NCBI RefSeq assembly: GCF_000621745.1
Contig: NZ_JHXK01000028.1
Location: forward strand, 27,222-91,221
DNA length: 64,000 nucleotides
Reading direction: 5' to 3'
Source of the DNA: Clostridium beijerinckii HUN142
GTDB taxonomy: Bacteria > Bacillota > Clostridia > Clostridiales > Clostridiaceae
Positions 17,643 through 27,049 of this stretch are shown piece by piece. Every line of letters starts with the position of its first letter. The first letter of the stretch is position 1. The notes beneath the pieces were generated by a model, which was not told the origin of the DNA, searched no databases, and was given only the letters and a program-made list of their open reading frames with translations. Position numbers and translations under genes: made by a program.

Positions 17643-18635
17643 GTGTATAATATTGCAATAGTTGGGGCTACTGGAAATGTAGGTAGAAAATTTTTAGAAA
17701 TCTTAGAAGAAAGAAACTTTCCAGTAAATAATTTATATCTTTTTGCATCAAAGAGATCTGAAGGAAGTACTCTATCATTTAGAGGAAAGGATTATGTAGT
17801 TGAAGAAACTTGTGAAAAGAATATAAAAGATAAAAAAATAGATTATGCATTATTTTCAGCTGGCGGAGATGTTAGTAAAGAATTTGCACCTATTTTTGCG
17901 CAATATGGGGCAGTAGTAATTGATAATAGCAGTGCATGGAGAATGGATCCTGAGGTGCCACTTGTAGTACCAGAAGTTAATCCAGAAGATATCAAACTTC
18001 ATAAAGGAATAATTGCAAATCCAAATTGTTCAACAATCCAAGCAATGCCTATAATGAAAGCTTTACATGACAAATATGGAATTAAGAGAATAGTTTATTC
18101 AACATACCAAGCAGTATCTGGAGCTGGTGTCCAAGGTATAAGAGATTTAGAAGATGGTGTTAGAGGTGTTGCACCTAAGAAGTTCCCTTATCCTATTGCT
18201 GGTAATGTTTTACCTCATATAGATGTATTTTTAGAAGATGGTTACACTAAAGAAGAAGAAAAGATGATTAAAGAAACTAGAAAAATTCTTCATGAACCAG
18301 ATTTAAGAGTAACTGCTACTACAGCTAGAGTTCCAGTACTTAATGGACATAGTGAAAGCATCAATGTTGAACTTAATTCTGAATTTGATATAAATGATAT
18401 TTTCGAATTATTTGGAAACACTCAAGGTGTAACTGTATATGATAAAGTAGACGAATTAAAATATCCAACTGCTCTTGAAGTTTCAGGAAAAGACGATGTT
18501 TATGTCGGAAGAATCAGAAGAGATTTTAGCGTGGACAATGGTTTAAATCTATGGGTTGTTGGTGATAACATAAGAAAAGGTGCAGCACTTAATGCTATTC
18601 AAATTGCTGAAATAATGATAAAAGATAATAAATAG
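17643..18635 (+). CDS. asd: Aspartate-semialdehyde dehydrogenase
   Basis: 330 residues. NADPH-binding GATGNVG (8-14), the catalytic cysteine C129 in NPNCSTIQ, and ASA-dehydrogenase dimer residues in the C-terminal half. Reduces aspartyl phosphate to aspartate semialdehyde, the branch point to lysine/diaminopimelate, threonine and methionine. GTG start preceded by AGGAGGGG. First gene of asd-dapA-dapB; dapA follows after 29 bp. Confidence 0.96.
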   Translation: MYNIAIVGATGNVGRKFLEILEERNFPVNNLYLFASKRSEGSTLSFRGKDYVVEETCEKNIKDKKIDYALFSAGGDVSKEFAPIFAQYGAVVIDNSSAWRMDPEVPLVVPEVNPEDIKLHKGIIANPNCSTIQAMPIMKALHDKYGIKRIVYSTYQAVSGAGVQGIRDLEDGVRGVAPKKFPYPIAGNVLPHIDVFLEDGYTKEEEKMIKETRKILHEPDLRVTATTARVPVLNGHSESINVELNSEFDINDIFELFGNTQGVTVYDKVDELKYPTALEVSGKDDVYVGRIRRDFSVDNGLNLWVVGDNIRKGAALNAIQIAEIMIKDNK

Positions 18636-18664
18636 TTCTTAGTAATTAAGTTGGAGGAATCTGA

Positions 18665-19543
18665 ATGTCAATATTTCAAGGCTCAGCTGTAGCTATAGTT
18701 ACGCCATTTAATGAAAATGGAATTAACTTCGAATCACTTAGAAATTTATTAGAATGGCATATTAAAGAAGGTACTGATGCCATTGTAATTTGTGGTACTA
18801 CAGGTGAAGCTACTACAATGACAGAAAAAGAGAAAAAAGATACGATTAAATTTACAGTTGATGTAATAAACAAAAGAATTCCTGTAATTGCAGGAACCGG
18901 ATCAAACAATACTGCTGCTGCTATTTCAATGAGTAAATATGCAGAAAGCGTTGGAGTAGATGGGCTTCTTGTTATTACACCATATTACAATAAAACTACT
19001 CAAAATGGTTTGATAAAACATTTTAAAGCTATAAATGATGAAGTTAATACTCCTATTGTACTTTATAATGTACCGAGTAGAACAGGTGTTAATATTGCAC
19101 CTAAAACTTTAGTTAAGATTACTGAATTAAGCAATGTTGTTGCTATAAAAGAAGCTAGCGGAAATATCAGCCAAATACTTCAAATGAAGGCACTTTGCAG
19201 AGATTCTATAGATATTTATTCTGGTAATGATGATCAAATTGTATCTATAATGTCCATTGGAGGTATAGGCGTAATTTCAGTTTTAGCTAATATAATTCCA
19301 AGTAAAGTTCATGAAATAGCTAAAAAATGTTTAACTAATAATTTTAAAGAAGCTTTAGATATTCAGTTAGACACTTTATCTTTAGCCAATACTTTATTTT
19401 TAGAAACAAATCCAATACCAGTTAAAACAGCCATGAATCTTATGGGCCTCGATGTTGGTCCTTTAAGGCTTCCACTTTGTGAAATGGATAATAACAATGA
19501 GGAAATACTAAAAGCTGCTTTGCTAGATTATAAATTGATATAA
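18665..19543 (+). CDS. dapA: 4-hydroxy-tetrahydrodipicolinate synthase
   Basis: 292-residue TIM-barrel enzyme condensing pyruvate with aspartate semialdehyde. Visible are GTTGE (44-48), Y134 in [10 protein letters not shown] and the Schiff-base lysine K162 in VAIKEASGN. Lies between asd and dapB, 29 bp after the first and 9 bp before the second, with its own GGAGG. It feeds both lysine and cell-wall or spore dipicolinate precursors. Confidence 0.96.
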   Translation: MSIFQGSAVAIVTPFNENGINFESLRNLLEWHIKEGTDAIVICGTTGEATTMTEKEKKDTIKFTVDVINKRIPVIAGTGSNNTAAAISMSKYAESVGVDGLLVITPYYNKTTQNGLIKHFKAINDEVNTPIVLYNVPSRTGVNIAPKTLVKITELSNVVAIKEASGNISQILQMKALCRDSIDIYSGNDDQIVSIMSIGGIGVISVLANIIPSKVHEIAKKCLTNNFKEALDIQLDTLSLANTLFLETNPIPVKTAMNLMGLDVGPLRLPLCEMDNNNEEILKAALLDYKLI

Positions 19544-19552
19544 GGTGATAAT

Positions 19553-20308
19553 ATGATAAAAATAGTATTAAATGGTTGCTCAGGTAAGATGGGTAAGATG
19601 ATTACAGAATGCGCTGATAAATTTAAGAACTTAGAGATTGTTGCTGGAATTGATAAATTTCCAAGTAATACTCCATATCCTATCTTTGGAAGCACTGAGG
19701 ATTTAAATATCCAATATGATGTTTTATTAGATTTTTCAAGAGCTGATGCTCTTCATAGTCTATTAGAAATAACAGAAAAAACTAACAAACCATTAGTAAT
19801 ATGTTCAACTGGCTTTACACCAGAAGATTTAGCTTTAATAGACGAAAAGAGTACTACTCTTAAGCTATTTAGATCAGGCAACATGTCTTTTGGTATTAAT
19901 TTAATTAATTCTCTTTTAAAGAAAGTAACTCCTCTACTCTATGGAAACTATGATATTGAAATAGTTGAAAAGCATCATAATCAAAAGGTGGATGCTCCAA
20001 GTGGAACTGCAATTATGCTTGCTGATTCCATAAAAGACTCTATAGAAGATACAACAAAGTACATCTATGGAAGAGAAGGAAATTCCAAAAGAGAAGAAAA
20101 CGAAATTGGAATCCACGCAATTAGAGGTGGCGGAATTATTGGTGACCACGATGTTATTTTTGCTGGAACTGGTGAGGTAATAGAATTAACTCATAAAGCA
20201 ATTTCAAGAGAAGTTTTCGCAGTTGGAGCTCTAAAAGCATGTGAATATATGGCTTCTGTAACTCAACCCGGATTATATAATATGGACGATGTTATAGGAC
20301 TAAAATAG
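19553..20308 (+). CDS. dapB: 4-hydroxy-tetrahydrodipicolinate reductase
   Basis: 251 residues. Nucleotide-binding GCSGKMG (8-14), and the DapB signature [16 protein letters not shown] with catalytic histidine and lysine. Makes tetrahydrodipicolinate from the DapA product. Last gene of the asd-dapA-dapB operon, closed by a strong terminator. The next enzyme, DapH, is encoded about 2 kb downstream. Confidence 0.96.
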   Translation: MIKIVLNGCSGKMGKMITECADKFKNLEIVAGIDKFPSNTPYPIFGSTEDLNIQYDVLLDFSRADALHSLLEITEKTNKPLVICSTGFTPEDLALIDEKSTTLKLFRSGNMSFGINLINSLLKKVTPLLYGNYDIEIVEKHHNQKVDAPSGTAIMLADSIKDSIEDTTKYIYGREGNSKREENEIGIHAIRGGGIIGDHDVIFAGTGEVIELTHKAISREVFAVGALKACEYMASVTQPGLYNMDDVIGLK

Positions 20309-20317
20309 CATTAATAT

Positions 20318-20350
20318 AAAAATGGATACGTGATTCACGTATCCATTTTT
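20318..20350 (+). terminator. Terminator of asd-dapA-dapB
   Basis: Perfect 15-bp stem (20318-20332 with 20336-20350), 3-nt loop, A5 and T5 flanks, 10 bp after the dapB stop. Confidence 0.92.
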
Positions 20351-20505
20351 ATTCGCAATAAACAAACGAATAAAAATTCAAGATTACTTTATAAATTAAT
20401 GAAGTTATATTATAAAGATGTAACTTTTAGCAACAAAATAAAATTTCAACTTCTAGAAACCCAAGCTTTTAAAACTACTTTATTGTAACTGAGTAATTAC
20501 AAAAT

Positions 20506-20543
20506 AAAAATATCCAGTATATCAAACTATACTGGATATTTTT
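20506..20543 (-). terminator. Terminator after ppnP
   Basis: Perfect 16-bp stem (20506-20521 with 20528-20543), 6-nt loop, with T-run on the minus strand just past the ppnP stop. Confidence 0.9.
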
Positions 20544-20557
20544 CAAATAACTCTAAA

Positions 20558-20875
20558 CTATTTTTTTACATATGAGCAGCAATAATCCGCCACTTCTTTT
20601 ACAATTAAATTGAATATTGAATTTGCTGGAACTTTAAAAATTTCCCCTTCCTTATATGTAACAAACTTATCACTTCCAGGTAATTTTACATCCATTGATC
20701 CGCCTAAGATCTCCATTACCTCTTTGTCTCCAGTTCCAAACTCATAATCACCTGGTAACATTATCCCCAAAGTTTTTCTTTCACCATCTTCAAATACGAT
20801 GGTTCTGCTAGTTACCCTTCCATCAAAATATACATTTGCTTTTTTTACTGCTGTGACATTCTTAAATTCGCTCAT
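20558..20875 (-). CDS. ppnP: Pyrimidine/purine nucleoside phosphorylase PpnP
   Basis: 105-residue cupin-fold protein of the PpnP (YaiE, DUF1255) family. Family features visible are [31 protein letters not shown] and the beta-rich ending. PpnP of E. coli phosphorolyses several nucleosides to free base and ribose 1-phosphate. Stand-alone transcript with its own terminator; the patA-like gene is 86 bp upstream on the same strand, so read-through is possible. Confidence 0.9.
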   Translation of the reverse strand: MSEFKNVTAVKKANVYFDGRVTSRTIVFEDGERKTLGIMLPGDYEFGTGDKEVMEILGGSMDVKLPGSDKFVTYKEGEIFKVPANSIFNLIVKEVADYCCSYVKK

Positions 20876-20961
20876 TGTTATGCCCCCTATATATTTTTAT
20901 TTATATTAAAGAGTTCTTTAAATAATAGGTTATGTTATTCTATTATTTTTAAAACTTCTAA

Positions 20962-22107
20962 TTAGAAATTCGGGAAATTTGATCTTAAAAATCTTTCAAG
21001 CCTGTCAAGCGCCTCTTTTAAAATTTCATCGCTATAGCAATATGAGATTCTCATGTATCCTTCTCCTAAATCACCAAAAGCTGTACCTGGAACACAAGCA
21101 AGCTTTCCTTCATTTAATAACTTTTCACAGAATTTTTCTGAAGGCATATTAAACTTTTTAATTGAAGGGAATATATAAAAGGCTCCCTTAGGTTCTGCAA
21201 CTTCTAAATTAAGATTTCTTAATCTATTCAAACAGTAGTCTTTTCTTCTTTCAAAAGTCTTTCTCATATTTTCTACATCATTTAAAGATTTTTTTAGCCC
21301 TTCTAGAACTCCATATTGTGCAATTGAAGGTGCACATGACACACCATATTGATGTACTTTTATTATTTCCTTCATGTACTGTTCACAACACGCAACATAA
21401 CCGATTCTAAGCCCTGTCATAGAAAATATTTTAGAAAATCCACTTACATATATAACTTTATCTTTTATTTCTTTTGCTTGAGCTATTGAATAGTAATCAT
21501 CAAAAATTATAGATGAGTACATTTCATCTGTTATTACTATAATATTTTTATTTTTTATTAATTCAACAAGTTCATTTCTTTGCTCCTTAGATAAAATTGC
21601 ACCTGTAGGATTTGATGGAAATGATAACATTAATACTTTGATATTCTCCTTCTCTAATTTTTCCTTAATTTTATCTATATCTAATGTGAAATCTTCATTT
21701 AAAGGATAAGTTACTATGTCTGCCCCTATCATTATAGAAATATTTTCATAGGCTGGGTAAGCAGGCCCAGGTATTAATATTTTATCGCCTGAATTCATTA
21801 CAGCAAATAATACTGAATATAACCCTTCACTTCCACCAACTGTTATGCATATTTCATCCTTACTGTATTCAATATCAAATGTTTTTAAGTACTTACAGAT
21901 CTCTTCTCTAAGCTCATCAATCCCCGCATTTGATGTATAAACCGTCTTATTATCTTTAATGGCTTTAATCATTGCTTCTGATATATGTGTTGGTACAGGA
22001 AAATCTGGTTGACCTAGAGTTAATGAAATTGCACCCTCTACATTTTTAACTTTCTCAGAAAACCTTCTTATTCCTGAAATTTGTATTTTCTCAACTTGTT
22101 TATTCAT
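20962..22107 (-). CDS. patA: Class I/II aminotransferase, likely N-acetyl-LL-diaminopimelate aminotransferase (PatA)
   Basis: 381-residue fold-type I PLP enzyme: SFPSNPTGA with N166, D194 in ITDEMYS, and K226 in VSGFSKIFSMTGLRIGY. It resembles Bacillus PatA. Divergent from dapH with about 155 bp between starts: DapH makes N-acetyl-amino-keto-pimelate, the substrate of PatA, so a role in the acetylase branch of lysine synthesis is a good inference. A general aspartate/aromatic aminotransferase is the alternative. Confidence 0.8.
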   Translation of the reverse strand: MNKQVEKIQISGIRRFSEKVKNVEGAISLTLGQPDFPVPTHISEAMIKAIKDNKTVYTSNAGIDELREEICKYLKTFDIEYSKDEICITVGGSEGLYSVLFAVMNSGDKILIPGPAYPAYENISIMIGADIVTYPLNEDFTLDIDKIKEKLEKENIKVLMLSFPSNPTGAILSKEQRNELVELIKNKNIIVITDEMYSSIIFDDYYSIAQAKEIKDKVIYVSGFSKIFSMTGLRIGYVACCEQYMKEIIKVHQYGVSCAPSIAQYGVLEGLKKSLNDVENMRKTFERRKDYCLNRLRNLNLEVAEPKGAFYIFPSIKKFNMPSEKFCEKLLNEGKLACVPGTAFGDLGEGYMRISYCYSDEILKEALDRLERFLRSNFPNF

Positions 22108-22262
22108 AATTTATGCGCCCCCGTTTTGCAATATAAACTTATTTTACCTCATTACTAAAATTGATTCAAACTATTTGTGTTTTTTTACTTATTCCCCTTT
22201 TAATTGTGTTCAATCTTTATTATAATAAGGATGATTGCGAAATTAATGGAAAGGGTGATATA

Positions 22263-22973
22263 ATGTCATATAATTTAACAGATCCTTATGAAATTGCTAG
22301 ATTTATTAAGGAATCAAAAAAATCAACTCCAGTAAAAGTTTATGTTAATGGAGATTTAAGCAATGCTGAAATGAATGATGTAGAATGGTATGGTTCTAAC
22401 GGATTTTATATACTAATGGGAGAGTCTGATTCTATAACTAAAATAGTATTAGATAACAAACACCTTATTAAGCACTTTAGAATAGAAAATGATAGAAGAA
22501 ATTCTGCTATTCCAATGCTAGATTTACTTGAAGTAGATGCTAGAATTGAGCCGGGTGCTGTCATTAGAGATAAGGTTACTATTGGTAAAAATGCAGTAAT
22601 AATGATGGGTGCAGTAATAAACATTGGAGCTGAAATCGGAGATGGAACTATGGTTGATATGAATGCCGTAGTTGGAGCTCGTGGACAATTAGGTAAGAAT
22701 GTTCATTTAGGTGCTGGAGCTGTTGTAGCAGGAGTATTAGAACCACCAAGCAAAGAACCTTGTATGATTGGAGATAATGCCCTAATTGGTGCTAATTCTG
22801 TAATCCTTGAAGGCGTTAAGATAGGTGCAGGTAGCGTTGTAGCTGCTGGTTCTGTTGTTACACAAGATGTTCCAGACAACGTTGTTGTGGCTGGTTCACC
22901 TGCTAAGATAATCAAAGCAGTAGATGATAAGACAAAAGACAAAACTCAAATATTAGATGATTTAAGAAAGTAA
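22263..22973 (+). CDS. dapH: Tetrahydrodipicolinate N-acetyltransferase
   Basis: 236-residue left-handed beta-helix enzyme of the DapH (DapD) family: a N-terminal alpha/beta domain, then hexapeptide repeats (for example [14 protein letters not shown] and [16 protein letters not shown]). It acetylates tetrahydrodipicolinate with acetyl-CoA. The ATG at 22263 follows GGAAAGGG and matches the family start; a longer frame from 22161 would add 34 hydrophobic residues with no ribosome site. Completes the lysine set begun by asd-dapA-dapB. Confidence 0.94.
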   Translation: MSYNLTDPYEIARFIKESKKSTPVKVYVNGDLSNAEMNDVEWYGSNGFYILMGESDSITKIVLDNKHLIKHFRIENDRRNSAIPMLDLLEVDARIEPGAVIRDKVTIGKNAVIMMGAVINIGAEIGDGTMVDMNAVVGARGQLGKNVHLGAGAVVAGVLEPPSKEPCMIGDNALIGANSVILEGVKIGAGSVVAAGSVVTQDVPDNVVVAGSPAKIIKAVDDKTKDKTQILDDLRK

Positions 22974-23015
22974 TTATTTCCTATTAAAAATTCAAAATTA
23001 CATAAATATATTATT

Positions 23016-23059
23016 GAAAGTAGCTAGTAAATGCATAAAATTAATATACTAGCTATTTC
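23016..23059 (+). terminator. Weak hairpin after dapH
   Basis: TAGCTAGTA (23021-23029) pairs with TACTAGCTA (23047-23055), with partly paired GAAA/TTTC flanks. Possible first terminator of dapH. Confidence 0.5.
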
Positions 23060-23071
23060 TCATAATTAAAT

Positions 23072-23110
23072 AAAAGGTTTCAATAAATCTATGTTAATTG
23101 AAACCTTTTT
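23072..23110 (+). terminator. Terminator between dapH and the OB-fold gene
   Basis: Perfect 13-bp stem (AAAAGGTTTCAAT at 23072-23084 with 23097-23109) followed by T5. Oriented for dapH, and A-rich flanks let it serve the converging gene. Confidence 0.85.
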
Positions 23111-23198
23111 ATTTACCAGAAAAAATACTATATTTATATTACATAATTCTTATAGTTTTTTCGAATTTAGAACATTTATTTAAATTAAATAAACAGTT

Positions 23199-23849
23199 CT
23201 ATACTGCGCCCTCTTCTCCAGTACTCTCTTCTTTACTAGCTCTCTCCATTTTTGAGATTGATACCTCATATGCAATCTTTCTCACAACTTCACTGTCCGA
23301 TACCTTCTTTTGATATTCTCTACTTTGAAGTCTTCCCCATACTTTAATATTATCTCCAACACTTAAAGTTTGACAGAATCTTGAGTTCCTTCCCCAGGCA
23401 ATAGTTGGAATATAATCTGATTTATTATATGCTCTATTTACAGCAAGTAATACATCTGCAATCTCACGTCCAAATGGTGTGGTTCTATAAATAGGTTCCT
23501 TACAAATGTACCCATCTAAAAATATTTCATTTGGATTTTTACTTCTTTCTAGACATGGTTCAATGTTTCTTGCAAAAACAGTAAGTATTAGCTTGTTCGA
23601 CCCATCAATAAACTTGTTATAAGATCTAAGTTGGCCTTCTACAATTATTTCTACACCCTCATCAAGCTTTATGTCACTTAGTAATCTTTCTGAAACAGTA
23701 ATATTTAACTTATCTACTGAATCACTTAATCTCATTACATCTAAATCAAAAGTGTAGAAACCCTCCCCATACATTTCATGACTAAACTCTAATCCAGATG
23801 TTACCTTGCCTTCAAGGTAAATTTTGTTATTTAACATCAAATTATCCAT
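23199..23849 (-). CDS. Single-stranded DNA-binding-like protein with two OB folds
   Basis: 216 residues. Two successive SSB-like OB domains (about 1-100 and 105-200); the second has NEIFLDGYICKEP, TPFGREIADVLLAVNR and PTIAWGR, as in bacterial Ssb. The tail ends ESTGEEGAV rather than the acidic DDDIPF tip of canonical Ssb, so it is a paralogue of unknown duty. ATG 23849 follows GGAGAGAGGG; the ATG six codons earlier lies inside that ribosome site. Confidence 0.75.
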   Translation of the reverse strand: MDNLMLNNKIYLEGKVTSGLEFSHEMYGEGFYTFDLDVMRLSDSVDKLNITVSERLLSDIKLDEGVEIIVEGQLRSYNKFIDGSNKLILTVFARNIEPCLERSKNPNEIFLDGYICKEPIYRTTPFGREIADVLLAVNRAYNKSDYIPTIAWGRNSRFCQTLSVGDNIKVWGRLQSREYQKKVSDSEVVRKIAYEVSISKMERASKEESTGEEGAV

Positions 23850-24064
23850 TGTAATCCCTCTCTCCATCGGAAATTATTTTATTTTGTGTAATATATGCTC
23901 CCACTAGCATATATTACCATTATAATACAAAAACTAGTTTATTTTCAATAAATATTAATTATTTTTATCCAATAACTAACTGCCACTAATAAATCACAAT
24001 TTTAAAGATAATAATAAGTGGCACTAAGCACCTGGACATTGTACTCTTAAGGTTATAAGGTCAG

Positions 24065-24850
24065 CTAAGATTCAGCCCCAGCTGAATCAAGTTTCACTTT
24101 ATGTTGAATTCCTTGATTGTCTACGCTATAGTTATCTGAATATATCATTTCACCTACTGGTTTAAATTCATATCCTTTTTCTTTTAGTTCTTTAATAATC
24201 CTATCTAAATTGTTTGGAGTATACTTTGCATTATTATGAAAAAGAAGTATGGATCCTGGTTTAGCATTTTTCATAACTCTGTTATATTCCGTTTCTTGAG
24301 ACAATTCCTTCCAATCAACCGAATCAACATTCCATTGAATTGGCACATATCCTAAGTTCCTCACTTTTGAGAAAGCCTCTTTATTATAATCTCCACTTGG
24401 GAATCTAAACAACTTAGGTCTCTCACCTGTATATTTTTCAATTGTATCATTAGTTTTTTCTATTTCCTCTTTCATTCTATCTGCTCCTATTTTTGTGAAC
24501 ATAGGATGTTTGTAACTATGATTCCCTATTTCATGCCCCCTCTCTTTTATTGCCTTAAGCTTGTTCACATTGTCCTCACTGTAATTTACCCATCCTCCCA
24601 TTATGAAGAATGTTCCTTTTACATTATATTTGTCCAATATGTCTAATATTACATTCAAATTATCTTTTTCTGCCCAATTTATATCAAATGTTAAACTAAT
24701 AACTTTTTCATTAGTATCAACACAATATATAGGATCTTCCTCCTGGACATTACCCATTGCTTGTATGGCTTTGCTAATCCCTATCGATATAAATACTAAA
24801 AAGATAATCAAAAATATGTCAATACCGATTCTCTTTTTCTTCCACGTCAC
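24065..24850 (-). CDS. pdaB: Polysaccharide deacetylase, PdaB-like
   Basis: 261 residues: N-terminal membrane anchor (about 10-30) and an extracytoplasmic NodB domain with LTFDINW (53-59), HSYKH zinc ligands (111-115) and RFPSG (149-153). The second aspartate of the usual TFDD is replaced by Ile, as in sporulation protein PdaB, which is needed for late spore stability. GTG start with AAAGGAG 8 nt upstream. PdaA or a generic peptidoglycan deacetylase is possible. Confidence 0.78.
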   Translation of the reverse strand: MTWKKKRIGIDIFLIIFLVFISIGISKAIQAMGNVQEEDPIYCVDTNEKVISLTFDINWAEKDNLNVILDILDKYNVKGTFFIMGGWVNYSEDNVNKLKAIKERGHEIGNHSYKHPMFTKIGADRMKEEIEKTNDTIEKYTGERPKLFRFPSGDYNKEAFSKVRNLGYVPIQWNVDSVDWKELSQETEYNRVMKNAKPGSILLFHNNAKYTPNNLDRIIKELKEKGYEFKPVGEMIYSDNYSVDNQGIQHKVKLDSAGAES

Positions 24851-24956
24851 TTTCTATGCTCCTTTTAACTTTATATTTTATATTTAAACTATATGCATTA
24901 CATATTTTTTTATGCTATTAAGTAAACTTAAACTTATAAATTATGATATACTCCTA

Positions 24957-24984
24957 TTCACTAAAAAAAAATTTGTGTTATAAT
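24957..24984 (+). promoter_or_regulatory. Promoter of the DUF4364 gene
   Basis: TTCACT (24957-24962), 16-bp spacer, TATAAT (24979-24984) with an upstream TG; 34 bp before the start codon. Confidence 0.5.
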
Positions 24985-25017
24985 AAAAGGAGATTTTCAT
25001 CAATTATGGAGGTAATT

Positions 25018-25542
25018 ATGTACGAAAGTTCATCAGAATTAGCAGAAAATAAATTATTAATGTTATATGTTTTAAAATCAATAAAAAATCCTATATCCAA
25101 TACTCAGCTTACTGAAATAATTCTTGAAAATAACTTTATTAATTATTTTACATTCCAACAATACTTATCAGAGCTTGAGGAATCTAAATTCGTTGAATAT
25201 CATGATGTAAATGATAAAAAATTATTGATATTAACAGAAAAAGGAGATAATGTTCTCTCTTTATTTCAAGATAGAATATCCCCTTCAAAAATGTCTACTA
25301 TTAATGACTATATAAAAGAAAAAATAGAGTCTATAAAAAAGGAATTAACCATACATTCTGATTACACCTTAGGTGCAAACGATAGTTTTATTGTTAATCT
25401 TAAAGCTGTAGAAGATGACTCCTTATTAATGGAATTAAAGTTATCAGTTCCATCTAAAAATCAGGCTACTTCAATTTGTGCTAAATGGAAAAACAATCCT
25501 TCTGAAATTTATACTAATATAATAAGTTTATTAATTAATTAA
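25018..25542 (+). CDS. DUF4364 family protein, winged-helix-like
   Basis: 174 residues. N-terminal part (about 1-85) reads as a winged helix, with SNTQLTEIILE and FQQYLSELEESKFVEY in the recognition region; the rest is a DUF4364 domain ending in a long helix. DUF4364 proteins occur across Clostridia; function unknown, a transcription regulator is likely. ATG 25018 follows GGAGG at 5 nt. Single gene with its own promoter. Confidence 0.75.
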   Translation: MYESSSELAENKLLMLYVLKSIKNPISNTQLTEIILENNFINYFTFQQYLSELEESKFVEYHDVNDKKLLILTEKGDNVLSLFQDRISPSKMSTINDYIKEKIESIKKELTIHSDYTLGANDSFIVNLKAVEDDSLLMELKLSVPSKNQATSICAKWKNNPSEIYTNIISLLIN

Positions 25543-25558
25543 AGTTACTTTTATCGAT

Positions 25559-26437
25559 TTATATTAAAGTCATACCATTGGGTTCATTTCCTATTGGTAT
25601 GGTTTTTATTCTTCTATCTTTTGTATTTATTATCTTTAGTACTCCATTCAAAAAATCTCCAACAAATATGTTCTCTTTAGATTTTACTATTCCTCTAGGC
25701 ATTCCGCCGATATTAATTTTAGCTTCTTCTTTAAGTTCATTTAAATTTACAATACTTATTGAACCATCACATAAATTGGAAACATATAGGACGTTTTCTT
25801 CTTCAAATAGATCTACCGGTGAATGTCCAACTTTGATTTTATTTATTAATTCAAGAGTCGTTAAATCTATGATTCCGATGCTCCCATTTTTATCATGCCC
25901 AAGATAACTCATACATACGTATAAATATTTTTTATTTTCTGATACACTTATCTTTACAGGAGTACTTTCCACTTTAATTCGCTTTATCTCCTTATTATTT
26001 ATATAGTCAATTATAGATATACTGTCATCTCCCATATTACTTATAAAAACTGCATTTCTGTCTTCTAGCAATGTGATATTATGAGGGAATCTTCCCGTTG
26101 GTATTTCAAAATTAATTCTCTCATTTATCAGATCATATATTATTAAAGAGTTGGATTCCCCACACGAAACATAAGCAATATCATTATAAGCCACTATATC
26201 ATTTGGGTGCGCTCCTACATATATATTGCCTTCTTCTTTAAAACTATTAAAATCTATCAATGATATGCTATTATTATAGTTATTCGCAGCTAAAATCTTA
26301 TTTTTATACAATGATAATCCATGAGGGCCAAATGGACCGTCACCAATAGATAAAACTATATTTTGAGTATTTAGATTCTCAGTGTTTATTTTATTTAAAC
26401 TATCTGAACCAGTATTACATAAAACAATATAACTCAC
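25559..26437 (-). CDS. YncE-like beta-propeller protein
   Basis: About 292 residues made of repeating 40-45-residue blade units ending in patterns such as NNSISLIDF, DDSISIIDY, NGSIGIIDL and DGSISIVNL, typical of the YncE/YVTN propeller family. No signal peptide at the chosen start, so probably cytoplasmic. The GTG at 26437 is chosen because GGGGGG lies 6 nt upstream; a longer frame from 26521 has no ribosome site. Role unknown; such propellers often bind cofactors, proteins or polymers. Converges on the DUF4364 gene. Confidence 0.7.
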   Translation of the reverse strand: MSYIVLCNTGSDSLNKINTENLNTQNIVLSIGDGPFGPHGLSLYKNKILAANNYNNSISLIDFNSFKEEGNIYVGAHPNDIVAYNDIAYVSCGESNSLIIYDLINERINFEIPTGRFPHNITLLEDRNAVFISNMGDDSISIIDYINNKEIKRIKVESTPVKISVSENKKYLYVCMSYLGHDKNGSIGIIDLTTLELINKIKVGHSPVDLFEEENVLYVSNLCDGSISIVNLNELKEEAKINIGGMPRGIVKSKENIFVGDFLNGVLKIINTKDRRIKTIPIGNEPNGMTLI

Positions 26438-26662
26438 TCCATTCCCCCCTTTTAAGATAATCATTCTACTATCTATAATATATTCCGAATATATATTATT
26501 GGTACAACTTATTAACTTCATTATCTTTATTTATTGACAAATTTCTTGTATAATGAAGGAAGCTTGGCTAATTACATTCTCAAAGTAAGTAAATTATACG
26601 TTTTTTTATAACTACTTACTTTTAATGTATAGAGTTATATTTTATTTTAAGGAGTGTGTGGA

Positions 26663-26920
26663 ATGTTTTCATATAAAACAACCGGAGTTTGTTCGACTAC
26701 AATAAATCTTGAAATTGAGAATAATATTCTTGAAAATGTAGAATTTGTTGGAGGATGTGCTGGAAACTTATTAGGCATTGGTCAATTAGTTAAAGGTATG
26801 CCTGTGGACGATATAATAAAAAGATTAAGCGGAATAGATTGCAGAAATAAAGGAACATCTTGTCCTGACCAACTATCAAAAGCACTATTAGCTTGGAAAA
26901 CAGAAAATTCTATAAAATAA
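26663..26920 (+). CDS. TSCPD-domain protein (TIGR03905 type)
   Basis: 85 residues. Contains GTTxxC-like VCSTTINLEI, a Gly/Cys-rich GGCAGN and the diagnostic GTSCPDQL near the C-terminus. The TSCPD domain occurs at the end of class II ribonucleotide reductases and as stand-alone proteins, where it may bind metal through its cysteines (four visible: about C10, C32, C59, C66). ATG 26663 follows AAGGAG at 8 nt. Stand-alone function not established. Confidence 0.8.
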   Translation: MFSYKTTGVCSTTINLEIENNILENVEFVGGCAGNLLGIGQLVKGMPVDDIIKRLSGIDCRNKGTSCPDQLSKALLAWKTENSIK

Positions 26921-26963
26921 AAACCACATTACAAGGTTTTAGCAATAATTAATTTAATTTTGC

Positions 26964-27025
26964 AAACATAAAAACCATGCATAAATAAAGAAATATTTTC
27001 TTTTTTATGCATGGTTTTTATGTTT
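26964..27025. terminator. Long bidirectional terminator between convergent genes
   Basis: Perfect 22-bp stem (26964-26985 with 27004-27025), extended inward by AAAGAAA/TTTCTTT. Flanks are A-rich and T-rich so it serves the TSCPD gene and the HIRAN gene. Confidence 0.9.
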
Positions 27026-27049
27026 TATTAAACTTCTATCTACACTATT

